A stretch of DNA of 64,000 nucleotides from assembly GCF_033807575.1 (NCBI RefSeq), contig NC_084707.1:18586550-18650549 (forward strand), given 5' to 3'. Origin of the DNA: Cydia pomonella. Lineage: Eukaryota > Arthropoda > Insecta > Lepidoptera > Tortricidae. The notes under the pieces were generated by a model. It saw nothing but the letters and a program-made list of their open reading frames with translations. It was not told the origin of the DNA and did not search any database. The number at the start of each line of letters is the position of its first letter. Position 1 is the first letter of the stretch. The translations under genes were made by a program, and so were the position numbers. Positions 1 through 12,026 of the stretch are shown here, piece by piece.

Positions 1-149
1 TCTTTTGGATTATAAGGACATGTTAAACTACTTTTAGGGGACGTGTAATGACCATATTTTTGTAAATATTGAATTTAAAATATCTTTTGGCACACGTCAC
101 GTGACCAAACTCGAAACGTCATTGAAGATTCTGATGACGTCACAACTCT

Positions 150-803
150 CAATTCAATTCAATTCAAATATACTTTATTCATGTAGGCCTAGCAACAAGC
201 ACTTATGAATAGTAAGACAGTATTACATATAATTATCTTAAGCTAATTACCAGAGCAATTTCTTGATGTTGTAAATATTATTCCATATATAATACTAATG
301 AATATAATTCATAGATCAAATTTAATACTAAAAATTTCACAAAATATAGTCATACAAAAAAAAAATTATAAAAAATACTAGTCTAGATTTTTTCTAGAAT
401 AAATTCTAAATGTCAAACAAATATAATAAAAACAACAAAGGAAATTCATGCATTGGAATATCCATTTCATCATCATTATTCAAATATAATAAATAAGTAA
501 TCATTTCGAATCACAATTAATCCCACGTTGTTTTATCATTCATGTAGTCTTGTGTAGTATAATAAGCTTTAGAGATAAGTTTACGCTTTACATGATTCTT
601 AAATGTATTAATTGATAACTCAGTAATATGGTTTGGAAGTTTATTATAAAATCTCACACAATTACCCATGAATGATTTTTTAATTTTATGGAGCCGAGTG
701 AAGGGCACTGCGAGCTTATGTTTATTTCTAGTATTAATATTATGACTGTCACAATTTTTCTTAAAATCGGCAATATTTTTATGCACATACAGAATATTCT
801 GTC
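150..803 (-). mobile_element. 5'-truncated non-LTR retrotransposon (LINE), copy 1
   Basis: Read on the minus strand this is the 3' end of a LINE. An open frame (803 to 517) encodes the C-terminal tail of a reverse transcriptase polyprotein, with blocks such as RLHKIKKSFMGNCVRFYNKL and KLISKAYYTTQDYMNDKTTW. A 350-base AT-rich 3' UTR follows. It holds an AATAAA signal and ends in a short (GAATT)n tail at 150-166. The catalytic part is missing, as expected for a 5'-truncated insertion. A second copy at 18213-18776 has the same 3' tail and a shorter 5' extent. The clade (CR1/Jockey group) is inferred from general resemblance only. Confidence 0.8.
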
Positions 804-1106
804 ACTGTCATGATGTCAATTTCCTTAAATTTATCTCTCAGTGAGTCTCTCGGATTGACACTGTTGACAGTTAGGCGATAAACAACAAATGACAAATGTC
901 AGTTGACAGTTCATATCTTCTACGTGTGTATGTAGTTATGTGTCAAACCGTAAACTATGACGTCACACAATTTTCAAAGAGCGTTTTGGGCGCGAAAGCA
1001 TCTGTCAATATATATTTCGTTAATTTAACATATTTAAAGCCGTTTTTAGTATAAAAGTTGAATTTTAGGAAAACTTTTAGTTAATATAGAACTTAATACA
1101 AGCGTT
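804..1106. other. AT-rich stretch without recognised gene
   Basis: Between two LINE remnants. It holds one palindromic TGACGTCA at 958-965. I see no open frame or repeat that I can name. Confidence 0.5.
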
Positions 1107-1204
1107 TCAAAAAATTGGAAACGACCCTATTAGCCTGTTATTAGAAATGCGTATCCTGTTCCAGAACGACGCTATTCGGTTTCTAACAATGCCAAAGTAG
1201 TCAA

Positions 1205-1333
1205 GTACAGTCAGCGTCAAATACTTCGTAGCAGTCAAAGTAGCCAAATAGTTCGGTACACCATATATTTAGTATGGTGTACCGAACTATTTGGCCACTT
1301 TGACTGCTACGAAGTATTTGACGCTGACTGTAC
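1205..1333. mobile_element. Palindromic MITE (hairpin) inside the LINE
   Basis: Two arms of about 61 bases are almost perfect reverse complements around a loop of a few bases. The ends read TACAGTCAGCG, with TA at both borders as in Tc1/mariner-type targets. The LINE reading frame continues on both sides, so this is an insertion. Confidence 0.85.
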
Positions 1334-1440
1334 CCTGGCTTCAACAAACATCGCTGACGCACTGCAAAACCGTGGTTGTTTGGTGAGAATTCGCAAAGCG
1401 TCATAGTACTGCACACTAAAATGTTCTAGACTTTTTGTGT

Positions 1441-1583
1441 ATATCGTCAGGTGACAAGCAAAACTCACTAATTACTAAAAAATAATTAAACAAAAATCAA
1501 CCTTATTTTAGTAGTAATATGGTTCATTATGGTTATGAACTTGTGGTGGTAATTAGTGACTTTTGCTTGTCACCTGACGATAT
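1441..1583. mobile_element. MITE with 35-bp terminal inverted repeats
   Basis: Terminal inverted repeats begin ATATCGTCAGGTGACAAGCA and match over about 35 bases with one or two differences. The middle is AT-rich. It sits between codons of the LINE C-terminal region (after LWAKYRQ). Confidence 0.85.
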
Positions 1584-2119
1584 TTTGCCCATAGTTGACA
1601 AGTATAAAAACTTTGGCAATATGCCCGAAATAACACAAGCTTAACTTCCTTAAAGCACTTAGCGAACCTGCGCGCCAGCATATTGCTACGTATTGCCAGG
1701 GCCCTTCGTTCACGCTCCATCCTTCCAGCTCCATGTCTAGGTCGTCCTGCATGGTATCGCATAGTATATGTCCTAAGTATTTGAATTGTTTTACAACCCG
1801 CACTGATTCAACATTTAGAAATACCGGTGGCACTCTCTCCGGACCCTTACCATATCTAAAAATTACCATCTCGGTCTTAGCGGTATTATATTTCATGCCA
1901 TTTTTTAAGGCAAAGTTCTGGCAGACCGCTAAGAGCTCGCGTAGGGCTCTGATCGATGGACTGAGGAGAACCATGTCATCCGCATAACTTAAGTTATTAT
2001 AACAGACGCCATCAATATGGCAGCCGAGTCCGCCTCAGTTCATCGATCAGATCGTTAATATAAATATTAAAAAGGTCCAGTGAGGTTAGCCCCCCTTGAC
2101 GCACTCCACACTCTAGTCT

Positions 2120-2273
2120 GCACGGTCACGTCTGAAAATATAGATACAGACGATAAAGTGCCAAAAATATTAGTAATAAACTATATGTATACACCTTAAT
2201 ATATGGGAAATAAGGTCGTGTAAACATATTTTTGGGACTTTGTTCGTATCTATATTTTCAGACGTGACTGTAC
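2120..2273. mobile_element. TACAGTCA-type MITE inside the LINE RT domain
   Basis: Inverted repeats of about 45 bases run from both ends (right end read inward: TACAGTCACGTCTGAAAATA). The element splits the LINE just before the RT GVRQGG motif. The same internal block, AAAGTGCCAAAAATAT, recurs in the hairpin at 5702-5835, so the two belong to one family. Confidence 0.8.
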
Positions 2274-2913
2274 TCATTAGATTGTGAGTCGTCCCATCTG
2301 ACGCTATTCGTTTGGTTTCCATACCATAACTTGAGCAAGTCGACCATAGTGTGCGATACGCCCGCCCTCAGCAATTGGTTCCAGAGCACTTTGTAGTTGA
2401 CAAGGTCAAAGGCGCGGCCCAAATCCAGAAAGCAGGCGTAGATGGACGTTTCTCTTTGAAAATAGTAATTTACTGTGTTTTTTAGACACAGTATGGCCGA
2501 GTCAGTTGAGACACTTTGGCGGAAACCAAACTGCGCATCGTCTATTATCACATTCCGCATCAGTTCGGGTTGCAAGTCTCTCTTAAATTTTACTAATTAC
2601 AGTACCTAAAGAAATAGGCCTATAATTATTCAAATTTGAGACATCACCCGTTCGGTTTTTGGGTATAGGAACCACCTGTGTCTTAAACAAAGATTAAACA
2701 ATATAGAGAGCACCCTATATATTTCTTCGATACTGAGCCCGTCATGGCGGGCAGATTTCCCACGCTTCATAGATTTAACTACCCGTGCTACGTCATTAGC
2801 GGTTACTGTACAGTTTGTGTACTGCGGCACTGATCTGGGCTCAGTATCTATCACATTGTCAACACCTTGAAGTGCCCAGCGAACAAATCAGCAATTCTTT
2901 TTTGTGTCATGTA

Positions 2914-3023
2914 CGTTATTCACGCTGGTTGGCAACTTGGGTCTTGAACTCATATTTTTGGTGGCTTTCGTTATTCACGCTGGTTGGCAACTTGGGTCTT
3001 GAACTCATATTTTTGGTGGCTTT
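2914..3023. repeat. 55-bp tandem duplication in the dead LINE
   Basis: Two identical 55-base units (2914-2968 and 2969-3023) begin CGTTATTCACGCTGGTTGGC. The unit length is not a multiple of three, so it shifts the LINE frame. Confidence 0.9.
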
Positions 3024-3434
3024 CCAAAACTTTCCAAAGTCACGATTACTGTTATGTATCGCTAAAATATTCATTTTAATAGTTTCTTGGTTATTTTGGC
3101 ACCACCTAAGTTTGTTTTTAAACCGCCTTCTAGCGTCGCGCATTTTATCAAATAGCATCCCACTATTGGGTCTTCCATTTAAAATCCAGTACCGAAACTC
3201 AAGCTTAGCCACTTCATGACTACTCCGAACATGATAATTCCAGCCAGTTATTGGCTTTTTATTCCTTGGCGCATCAGCTTCCGAATCTGCACTTTCTATG
3301 GCAATATTTCTTTGGTAATAACTATAAGGTATATTCTGGTAAATACGAATGTCGAAAACCGTCGAATAATTCTTAAAAAGTATTCTTATTTTTGGGAGGG
3401 ATGGATTTGGGTGATATTCGGAACTATCCGACAT

Positions 3435-5701
3435 ATAAACTTACACAATCAGTTTGAGGGGGGGGGGGGGGGGGTAAAGCTTTGAAAGTCATTGTTACTA
3501 TACCTTATAAAACAAAGTCCACCGCCGCGTCTGTCTGTCTGTATGTTCGCGATAAACTCAAATCATGCGTGTTTAATATCTAGGATTATAAACCAAAAAG
3601 CGGTTCAATAATTTCCACGTTACGAGCAAGTGTGTTGAAAAACTTTTTTCATTTCACATGCTCTAATAATTGGTTGTTTTTGTTCTATGGAGTGGCAGAA
3701 AGTGACACTTTTCTGCACTAGAGCATTTTACATTCCAAGTACGTTTATTTATTTATTTTTTATGATAAGCAATAATAACGTATCCCGCTTGTAAAGGTGC
3801 CGCGTAAAAATTAGCTTTAGATTCCGTTAAATTTGCGATATCTATAGGAAAGGCGCGAACGAGTTAGCTAAAAAAGTGTATGACCCGTTTGTAAATGACA
3901 GCAAAAAGTCGCCCTGCGTAAACGGTCTAATGTAGTACCTTAATCTTGACATGAGCTAATTGACTGAACAATACGCCGACTCTGAAGGGTTGGATTAATT
4001 CATCATACTGAACTGAAGCAGGCTTTTTAGGGGTGGCCTTTAAACTATTCAAAAGTGAACAAAGACCGCTTTATGCCACATTGTTGGGATTGCTATTGAG
4101 CTCATATTGATTTAGCAATATGCTATTCCTTTGTTTCGCTGTATTAAACTAGTAAAATCGTATCGATTTTATGCATGCTTCGTAAATGAAAATAACTTTT
4201 AGAATATGTATATCCGTGTAGCTAGTACCATTTTCCTATGTAGTTGAAATACCAATTCTGTAAATTTGGAACCAAAAGAGTACAAAGTTCAACACATATC
4301 CTATCTAAATATAATTTAATTCAGGAATTTGAATATTTTTAGTCAATGTTAAGAGGAACGAGGACGGCCGTTTGTCCATACAAACGGAGTCCCCATTTTC
4401 CTCTCTCGATATTGACATTATGGAATAGGTAGTACATTTCGATGCTAGTGCGGAAAGTATGTTATTTTTCCACACGTGTAGCGAACGACGTTTTTTAATA
4501 CAGTTGCGAAAAAATGAGAAAAACAACAAGTACTTTTTTATGCATGTACTATAAGACAGAAACAATTGTAAATATAAAATATTTTACTACTATTACCTAA
4601 GTATCGTTATTTACGATTATTTGTGTATCGTATATTTAAATTGTATGAAAACAATATCGAATGTTGCCTTTGGAAACTAAAACATTCTTGCGGTTAGAAA
4701 AAACGCCTCTGCTTTGACACGCGTTTCGGCAGCTATTCCGTTCCATTCAGACAACTTATTAAGAACGGTTTTTCAATAATTAATATTAAAAAATAAATGT
4801 GTTATAATGACGAAGAGGTAAGTAATAATATATGAAATATGCTTAAATTTATTATTTTTACATTAACAGTAGGTTTTTATGTTGATTAAGACTTTTAAAG
4901 GAAACTAACATTAACACTCATCAATAAGTAGTCATGAATTGGAACACGTGGAAAAGTAAAAAGCACTAGTTCGCGAAATCCAACTTTCCGCACGCTAAAC
5001 CCAACTTTCCGCACGCTAAACAGCTCTGTAAAAGAGCACTTTTTGAGCAACTGTATTAAAAAATATTTTTGCACAATTTGACGTATATTAACCATTGCTA
5101 TACCCCTACGTTTGAATTCGATTATTGAAATTTCATTGGGAGCGAAAAACAGATTTCATACAAATTTTTAAATTAGGAGCATTTACAGCACTCTTGTAAT
5201 GGTTATAAATTCGAAAAAAATCTAACGGGGCATAGCTGTGGTTGATATGCAACGTATGTAAACTATTTTCAATAATGCTAATATCCAGAGGGGAAAATGA
5301 GGATTACGTTTGTATGAAAAGGCGATTTCGCGCGGGTGCTCCACTTTCGTCTAATGGTATGAAAAGGAAAAAGATTACTTTTCAAACAATCCAAATCACA
5401 GTTTTTATTAACAACAAATGGTCATCGTTGGCCTACATGTCCTAAGTAATGTTCGCTCGCTTTATTTGCTTTCATATTTCCATTTGCCGACACGAACGTG
5501 CAGCACGCGCCCAACAAATGAAATGCATTAGACGTAAATGCTCCGTTATCATTTTAATCCTCTGTCATTTGCAGCGTGTTATAACATTTTAGGTACCTAC
5601 CTACGTAGCTGGTATTATATATGGTATTTAGTTTAGATATGAATATTAGATGATTATAGATAACTTAATTTTGACTGATTCTGATATTTAACTTCGAGCA
5701 G
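3435..5701. other. Intergenic AT-rich region with old repeats
   Basis: No gene seen. There is a run of 17 G at 3458-3474. A dispersed-repeat fragment lies near 3500-3550 (ACAAAGTCCACCGCCGCGTC). A 21-bp tandem duplication occupies about 4980-5022 (CAACTTTCCGCACGCTAAAC twice). A diverged inverted pair lies at about 4325-4450 and 5255-5335. Open frames here are short and look like chance. Confidence 0.5.
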
Positions 5702-5835
5702 GTACAGTAAAGGTATTAAATATCGGCACGGACAAAGTGCCAAAAATATGTATACACGCTTATTGCCCATAGATTAAGATAGTGTGTACATATTTTTGGA
5801 ACTTTGTCCGTATCGATATTTAATAGCTTGACTAC
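5702..5835. mobile_element. TACAGT-type hairpin MITE
   Basis: The two halves form an imperfect inverted repeat. Left reads ATCGGCACGGACAAAGTGCC and the right half, read inward, ATCGATACGGACAAAGTTCC; both continue into AAAAATATGTA. It is related to the element at 2120-2273. Confidence 0.7.
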
Positions 5836-6597
5836 CTACGCGAGTATTTTTTTAGTTAGTATTAGCGTTATACAGGTTGTAACAAAAATTGCGGGGACCC
5901 GTTTAAGTGCATATTCGGTATCGTGTTCTGATATGAAAAAAGTAGAAGAAACAAAGTATGCGAGGCAAAAAAATTTTTCCTTGTTTTTATTACATTTTGT
6001 ACCTATGCGTACGCTCTTCCTGTGGACATTAGAAAACACTTTAAAGCCTAATTTTCATGCTGGACTATTATAGGCATGCTTAAATTTACTTCTCAAAAGC
6101 TGTACTTATAACGAAAAATCTTTTAACTAGTTCATTAAATATTTTGCCACAGGAAAAACGCCCTTTTTCCCTAACGATTACGACCCACCAACCATGGTTA
6201 TGGTTTTTAACTATTTAAAAAGAACGAGTAGGTACCTAATTAATTTATTTTTCGTTGTTGTAGTATTAGTTCAAAGCATGTAAAATAAAAAATAATGGCG
6301 TATAAGCGCATTGAAAATGAAAATAGTGCTCCTTGATCATTTGCAAAATTATTTCAAACTTATCGTTTATCTAGGTTACGAGTTCTACAGAGCTTTAACC
6401 GTGTCACATTATGTAGATCAAAACATAATGTCGTTATTGTTGTTTTCGGTTACCCCTATACGCACTCATGAAATAACACTATTCAATCGGATTGTATCGC
6501 GTGTTTAATACGCATTGTCGTTCTTAAAATGTACCTTTTAATTCTTAATCCAAATAATTTAACTTAATTATGAATTAATGACAAAATCGTGTTAACT
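5836..6597. other. AT-rich region, no gene
   Basis: The start (about 5868) reads like a dispersed repeat (ACAGGTTGTAACAAAAATTG). The open frames at 5804-6073 and 6311-6508 show no family features and I do not call them genes. Confidence 0.4.
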
Positions 6598-7457
6598 TAT
6601 GGAGTAATTATAGTAAACAAATTACCGACCTATTTGGAAACAGAAAATTATATTCCAAGATGAATATTATAGGACCAATACACGGATCCCTTTGTTTGGC
6701 ATAATTATTGAAAGTCATAATGTAATGATAGTCATATTATCATTAGTCATAAGTGTCATAACTCTCAAACCATTAACTCTTCAGAAATTTCCTTAGGTTA
6801 TCCTATAGATAGGTTAGGTTAGCTTAGGTTTGTTTTATGGCGAAAAGTTACGCGTTTCTGAGAAAAACCAAATTATGGCTAACGAAAATACGGACAAACA
6901 ATACATTATGACTTTAAATTGTATGGATAACAATAGAGACCCGACCATACATTATAGTTTCATCCTTTTTTATGTAGGTAGATCTAATAAAGGAGAATGG
7001 AGTGCTATTGCAATCATTATGTAACAGATAGGTGTCTCTAGCGTTTGATCTGATTAGTTATTGTTTCATCAAGGCTAGTTCTGTTTCCAAATAGGTCGGT
7101 AATTTGTTTACTATAATTACTCCATAAGGGGTCTCTATTGTTATCCATACAATTTAAAGTCATAATGTATTGTTTGTCCGTATTTTCGTTAGCCATAATT
7201 TGGTTTTTCTCAGAAACGCGTAACTTTTCGCCATAAAACAAACCTTTTTTTTTTTTTTTCCATAAAACAAACCTAAGCTAACCTAACCTATCTATAGGAT
7301 AACCTAAGGAAATTTCTGAAGAGTTAATGGTTTGAGAGTTATGACACTTATGACTAATGATAATATGACTATCATTACATTATGACTTTCAATAATTATG
7401 CCAAACAAAGGGATCCGTGTATTGGTCCTATAATATTCATCTTGGAATATAATTTTT
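6598..7457. repeat. Circularly permuted inverted duplication
   Basis: Segment A (6598-6646) and segment B (6647-6942) lie in order A-B on the plus strand. Both recur in inverse orientation as A' (7081-7128) and B' (7129-7457). Read on the minus strand the right copy runs B-A, so the order is permuted rather than mirrored. Identity is near complete by eye. The right copy has an extra 29 bases or so including a T tract near 7244-7258. In B-A order a short frame stays open (minus, 7241-7038; FYGEKLRVSEKNQIMANENT at its start), a possible remnant of a transposon ORF that I cannot name. Confidence 0.8.
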
Positions 7458-7476
7458 AGCCCTTACGTACTTATGT

Positions 7477-7594
7477 CCAACGCGCATGTAACTCCTCTGG
7501 AGTTGCAGGCGTACATAGGATACGGAGACTGCTTACCATCAAGCGGGCCGGGCATATGATTGTTTGCCACCGGCGTAGTATAAAAAAAAAAAAA
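7477..7594 (+). mobile_element. Poly-A-tailed SINE/LINE 3' fragment
   Basis: The block from CGCGCATGTAACTCCTCTGG through GCGGGCC and TTGCCACCGGCGTAGTAT ends in about 13 A residues. The same block recurs at about 56996-57099, also followed by an A tract. A shared 3' end with A tail marks retroposed copies. Confidence 0.75.
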
Positions 7595-7856
7595 TAATAA
7601 AACATAGAAAATATTTTTCCCCCAGTATTGGCGACACGCACAAAGCACGCGTGTCGTTATTTACCGCAAATAGCTCGGCTTTTATTTGTCGTGAAAATCG
7701 CTGCATGCTACCGGAAGTGCGATCTAAAAATGTATATAAACCAATTTTTATAGCTTGGTATGCCGTATCCGTGTTTATTTAAATGGGGCTATTATTCAAA
7801 TATGTATGCTTCTGCATAATCTTCCGGATGGAAGTGGTTTTTGGGATATTTAATTT
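7595..7856. other. Short AT-rich spacer
   Basis: I see nothing recognisable between the A-tailed fragment and the next repeat. Confidence 0.4.
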
Positions 7857-8406
7857 TTAACCGACTTCAAGATTTCAAAAGGAGAAGGTTATCAATTCGG
7901 TTGTGTTTTTTTATTTTTAGTGATTTTTATATTTTCATCACCAAATCAAGCATTTACATTTAAAAAGTGACATTTGATGAAGTGGAACTGCTGATGCTGA
8001 TCAGAATGGAACTCTTCAACGACGCATAGTTCCCGCGTGGCGATTTGTCGTCTACCTTATGTTTGTTAACAAATTAGGTTTTCGAGACAAATTTTTGTCA
8101 AGCGCGAGATCTGATGGTAGAATCTATGAGGAATCGAGGGAACTCTTCAAATGTGAAAGGCATACATATAGTCATTTATGTATTTTCTTTAACAAATCAA
8201 GCATTTACATTTAAAAAAGTGACATTTTATGAAGTGGGACTGCTGATGATGATCAGAATAGAACTCTTCAACGACGCATAGTTCACGATTGGCGATTTGT
8301 CCTCTTTGCTGTGTTTGTTAAGTAAATTAGATTTTCAAGACATTTTTAAATATAATATAATAATCTTTCTTTCACCGGTCCCCCTCATTGAAGTCGTTTT
8401 TTTTCT
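7857..8406. mobile_element. ACCGACTTCAA-ended element, copy A
   Basis: It begins AACCGACTTCAAGATTTCAA and ends with the inverse, TTGAAGTCG followed by T residues. Inside, a unit starting GTGATTTTTATATTTTC and holding CAAATCAAGCATTTACATTT occurs twice, at about 7919 and 8168 (249 bases apart). Copies B and C share the ends and the internal unit. No ORF is long enough for a transposase, so it is non-autonomous. The class is not certain. Confidence 0.7.
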
Positions 8407-10084
8407 TAAATATTATTTTAAATACATTTGTTTCTTGTTGTACTTTTTTTTAGTTTGTAGTGGGTTGAGTAGCTGTAGAAAAATGATGAAGAAATAATGT
8501 TGATTATTGTCTTGATTAATGATTTTGATATGACTATCATAATATTCATAATTATTAGTGTTCTTCAAGTTGTTTGAAGTATGGCGATCGGTCGCGCGGA
8601 AGGGATGTGCACTGAACCAAGGGAACCTTTATCGGTACAGAATTCTTGCTTTGAAATTTTAGTGGCCTCTCTTTTCGAGTCTCATTTATATAGAAAATGA
8701 CCGTATTTTTCAGATACGCTAAGCATATATGCGAAATTATTGACGATCATAATATAAATTCATATATATTAACGTAAGAATATATATTTTACAAACAAAC
8801 ATAATTGCATTTTGTACAATAAAATAATTAAAGAAAGAAATACAGGGCTGTTTATGTACAGCAGCAAGGTTTATTTTTTAACGGACTCGTATTCTATCTA
8901 ACCATATCAGATTTTTTTCTTACTTGGATCTAAATAAAGTCCCTGTAAGAAAGCTATCATACTTATCTTATCATAATACACTCAATTATTCTTTATTGTT
9001 TTTGAATTATAAAAAAATATTGAAACAAAAGCAAATATATCCCTGAAATCAGTTTTGGCATTTTAGGCAGCAATGACAGCGCCTTTACGTATGACTCTTC
9101 TGCTAATTTAGCTATGTCTCCTCATGTTGGTACGGTACATACCTAGCATACATATTTGGCATAATTGGTGCATCGAAATATAATAGTAATAGCACATACA
9201 TTACATACACAGGTTCATATTTATGTTCAGACCGAAATTCGAAATACCGAAATTTCCAAATTCCGGAATCTTGGAGAAATTATCCGATATTGCAATTCTG
9301 AAATTGATACCACTGATTATCGAAAATTCCGGTATTGGATTTGAGTACTTTTATTTGATTTATTTACATATTTAAGGGTGGATTTTATCACAAAAAAATT
9401 ACTATACAAAAATTGTATTAGTAAAAAAAAACTTTATTTCAGGTCAAAATGCGATCTATATTTTGTTAGTAACATTAAACATTTTAGCCCTAACACTATG
9501 TTAGTAACCTATACCTATATCTACTTAGACCAACCAATAAATACTTCTGTCTGTCTGTACCTAATCTAATGAGAGGGCAGTCGAGGCGCTCGTCTAACGC
9601 CCTTAGCATGCTTAGCATGCTGTTAATTGATTAATGTGTAATTTAACACGATACAAGTTATCTACAGTAATAGGTGGCTGTATATTGAGTATATTGATGG
9701 TATTTATCCAATGTGTGGCTTAAATTTGAAGTTATCGCCTTCGGAAAATAAGAACGTAAGATCGTGATGACAACCATGCGATGGTAATGACTTCTTTATG
9801 GACGGTGATGATGATACTACATGAATGGTGCTGACGTGAATATATATGTATATATAAAGAACATTAAAAAATACACATAAGTATATTTTAATTGTGAGGG
9901 TTGCAAACTTTAATAATAATTACCAATAAAGTAGAACATTTCTACAAGTTAAAGCGCAAATGAATCGGAAGTTCATAATACAGTTTGCCATGACAACAAA
10001 TGCAGTGTATTCGATGCTAATTATTACTTTGTAGGTATCGAATGGACGGTCACTGTGTTATTGTGGCTACGAATAAGAAATACG
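8407..10084. other. AT-rich intergenic region, no gene
   Basis: Mostly low-complexity AT with scattered short open frames. A doubled TTAGCATGC lies near 9603-9620. Nothing else is supported. Confidence 0.45.
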
Positions 10085-10260
10085 GGAATCCATACGATAA
10101 GTTATTGCCGTTTGAGCCCCCGAACCGAGAGTCCCGTGGTCCCGGCTCGGTCTGTCCCAATGACCTACATTTCCGCCCTTGAACCCCGGCCCCCCGCCCG
10201 CCCGTGACGTCACGAACACCCTTCGGGCCTATTGTCTTCCATCATTGTATTGTTTCGGGG
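10085..10260. promoter_or_regulatory. GC-rich island with a CRE palindrome
   Basis: About 150 bases of sharply GC-rich sequence (runs such as CCCGGCCCCCCGCCCGCCCG) sit in AT-rich DNA, with TGACGTCA at 10205-10212. TGACGTCA is the CREB/ATF site. I find no exon with splice sites here. A promoter or enhancer is an inference. Confidence 0.35.
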
Positions 10261-11065
10261 CTAAAATTCCGGTAAATGGTAATTAAGAAAAATACAGTGT
10301 TTTTTTTTTTAATGAATTATAGGCATTTAAAATACATGGCACGTATAATAACATTAATAACGAATAAAATAAATGTTGCTCTATTCAACTGAAGTGAATA
10401 CAATCCCGAAATTACGTATATTGTTATTGTAAATAAATATTTATAACTAAATAAAGATAAAAAAAATATATACATAAATGTGCGAAAATAGTTCGTGTAA
10501 TTTTATGGAATAAGTAGTAGGCATTAAAAAAAATAGGTTGCCCCATCCTAAATAAAATCCTAAATTGAGATAGAATTAGATTTCAGGTTTAAAATGTGCT
10601 CGGAATGAAAACGCTAAGTATAAGTAGGATATTTACATTTCTTCAATCTTGAAGTATCTCTGGAACTTGGCTACATACAGCTGTGCACGATACAAGAACA
10701 CTCAATGCGGAAACTAAAACTATGGGAAAACCAAATGGAAGGCACTCTAGGAGGCGTGCGCAGCCGAAGCCAACACGTAGAAGAGGCCCTATTGACTCTT
10801 TAATGAAATGTAAGGGGTACACCAAGTGGATGCTGCTTTTGCGCGTGTCATGGGATGGGTCCCACGTAGAAGCAGCACCCACCAGGGTGTTGGACTATTG
10901 ATAGGTAGTTGCTGGAAACTAAAATGAAGTAGGCTATTGGGTGAAAGCGATGGACTAAATACTGGGCTATGGGATATAATACCGGACGCCTGCCTATTAA
11001 ATGGTATACAATTTTATCACCGGCAGATGGTGACTCGTCTCCACAAGATAGGCAATAATTTTTAA
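10261..11065. other. Region without recognised gene
   Basis: AT-rich, with a moderately complex stretch at 10640-11050. That stretch has short overlapping open frames on both strands but no family motif. It may be an old repeat. Confidence 0.4.
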
Positions 11066-12026
11066 GAAAAAAAAACCGACTTCAATTATAGTTGACTTTG
11101 GATTTCAAACAATAAAATTAAAAAGACAGCGGTCGCCCGCTATTTTTGTGACGGTGCGTAGTAATCCATGCTGAAAATAATTCGTCATTACTTGGTTATA
11201 TAATATCATACCAATACCAATAACACCTATATTTTGGAAAGCTAATGAAATTTTCCATATATTTTGTAATAACCTTAATTGCAGTAAAGTTATAATTTAT
11301 TGAGTTACAAGCATATTTTATTAGTACTTATGCCATCCGTGCACGGTAAATAATCATATATTTTCAGATATTTTGTGAACGACTACAGTTATGACTACGG
11401 TTATTAAGACACAATAATAGTACGTTTAATATTCTTTCAAATGACACCTCACATGAACCGATCGGTCTCATAAGACTCAAGATGTGAATAAATATCAATG
11501 ATATTTAGGCGCCATCTCTCCCCCCCTTTTTTCGACCCGTCCCCCTCTCCATAAAACTAAAACCGGTCAATTCGTATTCTGGAGACAATGAGGAACATTT
11601 CCATACCAGTTTTAGGTATTTAGAAAAGATGTCGACGACTTGTCTCAAAAAAAGCCGGTTACCTCCAGACTATAATTATGTAGAAAAGGAGGTAAAAGGA
11701 GGTTTTTCACTGCACCCACCTTGACACATTTTAGATTTGCTGGTTGACTGGTAAAATACCCGAAATAGGGTATTCGACTGTATTTAAAATAAATTATTTC
11801 ACACCATGAAATAATCATAAAAATGGCTATAAGTTTGCTTAAATGAGTTGAGAAGTACCCTCAATTCCTCATGGAATCCATCATCAGAACTGAGATACAA
11901 CACATGATTTTCAGAATCGGTTCAGAAATGACGGAGTTATGAGTTAACAAACATTAAAAAAAAAAAACATAGGTACCAACCGAATTGATAACCTCATCCT
12001 TTTGAAATCTTGAAGTCGGTTAAAAA
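11066..12026. mobile_element. ACCGACTTCAA-ended element, copy B (inverse)
   Basis: Starts AAAACCGACTTCAATTATAG and ends TTGAAATCTTGAAGTCGGTT. The right end matches the left end of copies A and C in inverse orientation, including CAACCGAATTGATAACCT. No transposase ORF. Confidence 0.7.

Larger units (their letters stand above)
1107..3434 (-). pseudogene. Dead LINE reverse transcriptase, broken by three hairpin elements
   Basis: This is a non-LTR retrotransposon ORF read from high to low coordinates. The pre-RT linker (3434-2916) holds WILNGRPNSG and GKFWKATKNMSSRP. The RT part holds FLDLGRAFD (motif A, about 2440), CGVRQGG (motif B, about 2100) and a segment near 1990-1800 with KTEMVIFRYGKG and FKYLGHILCD. 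The C-terminal part, RFCSASAMFVEA and then RNRIASFWNRIRISNNRLIG, ends at a stop at 1107-1109. Frameshifts, stops and a 55-bp tandem duplication (2914-2968 and 2969-3023) destroy the frame. Inverted-repeat elements at 1205-1333, 1441-1583 and 2120-2273 interrupt it, and the LINE reading resumes on the far side of each. It cannot make an enzyme. Confidence 0.85.

Noticed and set aside
2815..3219. A 134-codon plus-strand frame
   Set aside because: It is antisense to the dead LINE, and its internal repetition comes from the 55-bp tandem duplication.
3458..3474. G17 run as a deliberate quadruplex signal
   Set aside because: Homopolymer runs of 11-17 G also occur inside dispersed repeats at 35487 and 37156. 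Slippage or assembly error is a simpler explanation.
6807..6835. Telomeric TTAGG repeats (AGGTTAGGTTAGCTTAGG)
   Set aside because: Only two imperfect units, present in both halves of the inverted duplication. Too short for a telomeric tract.
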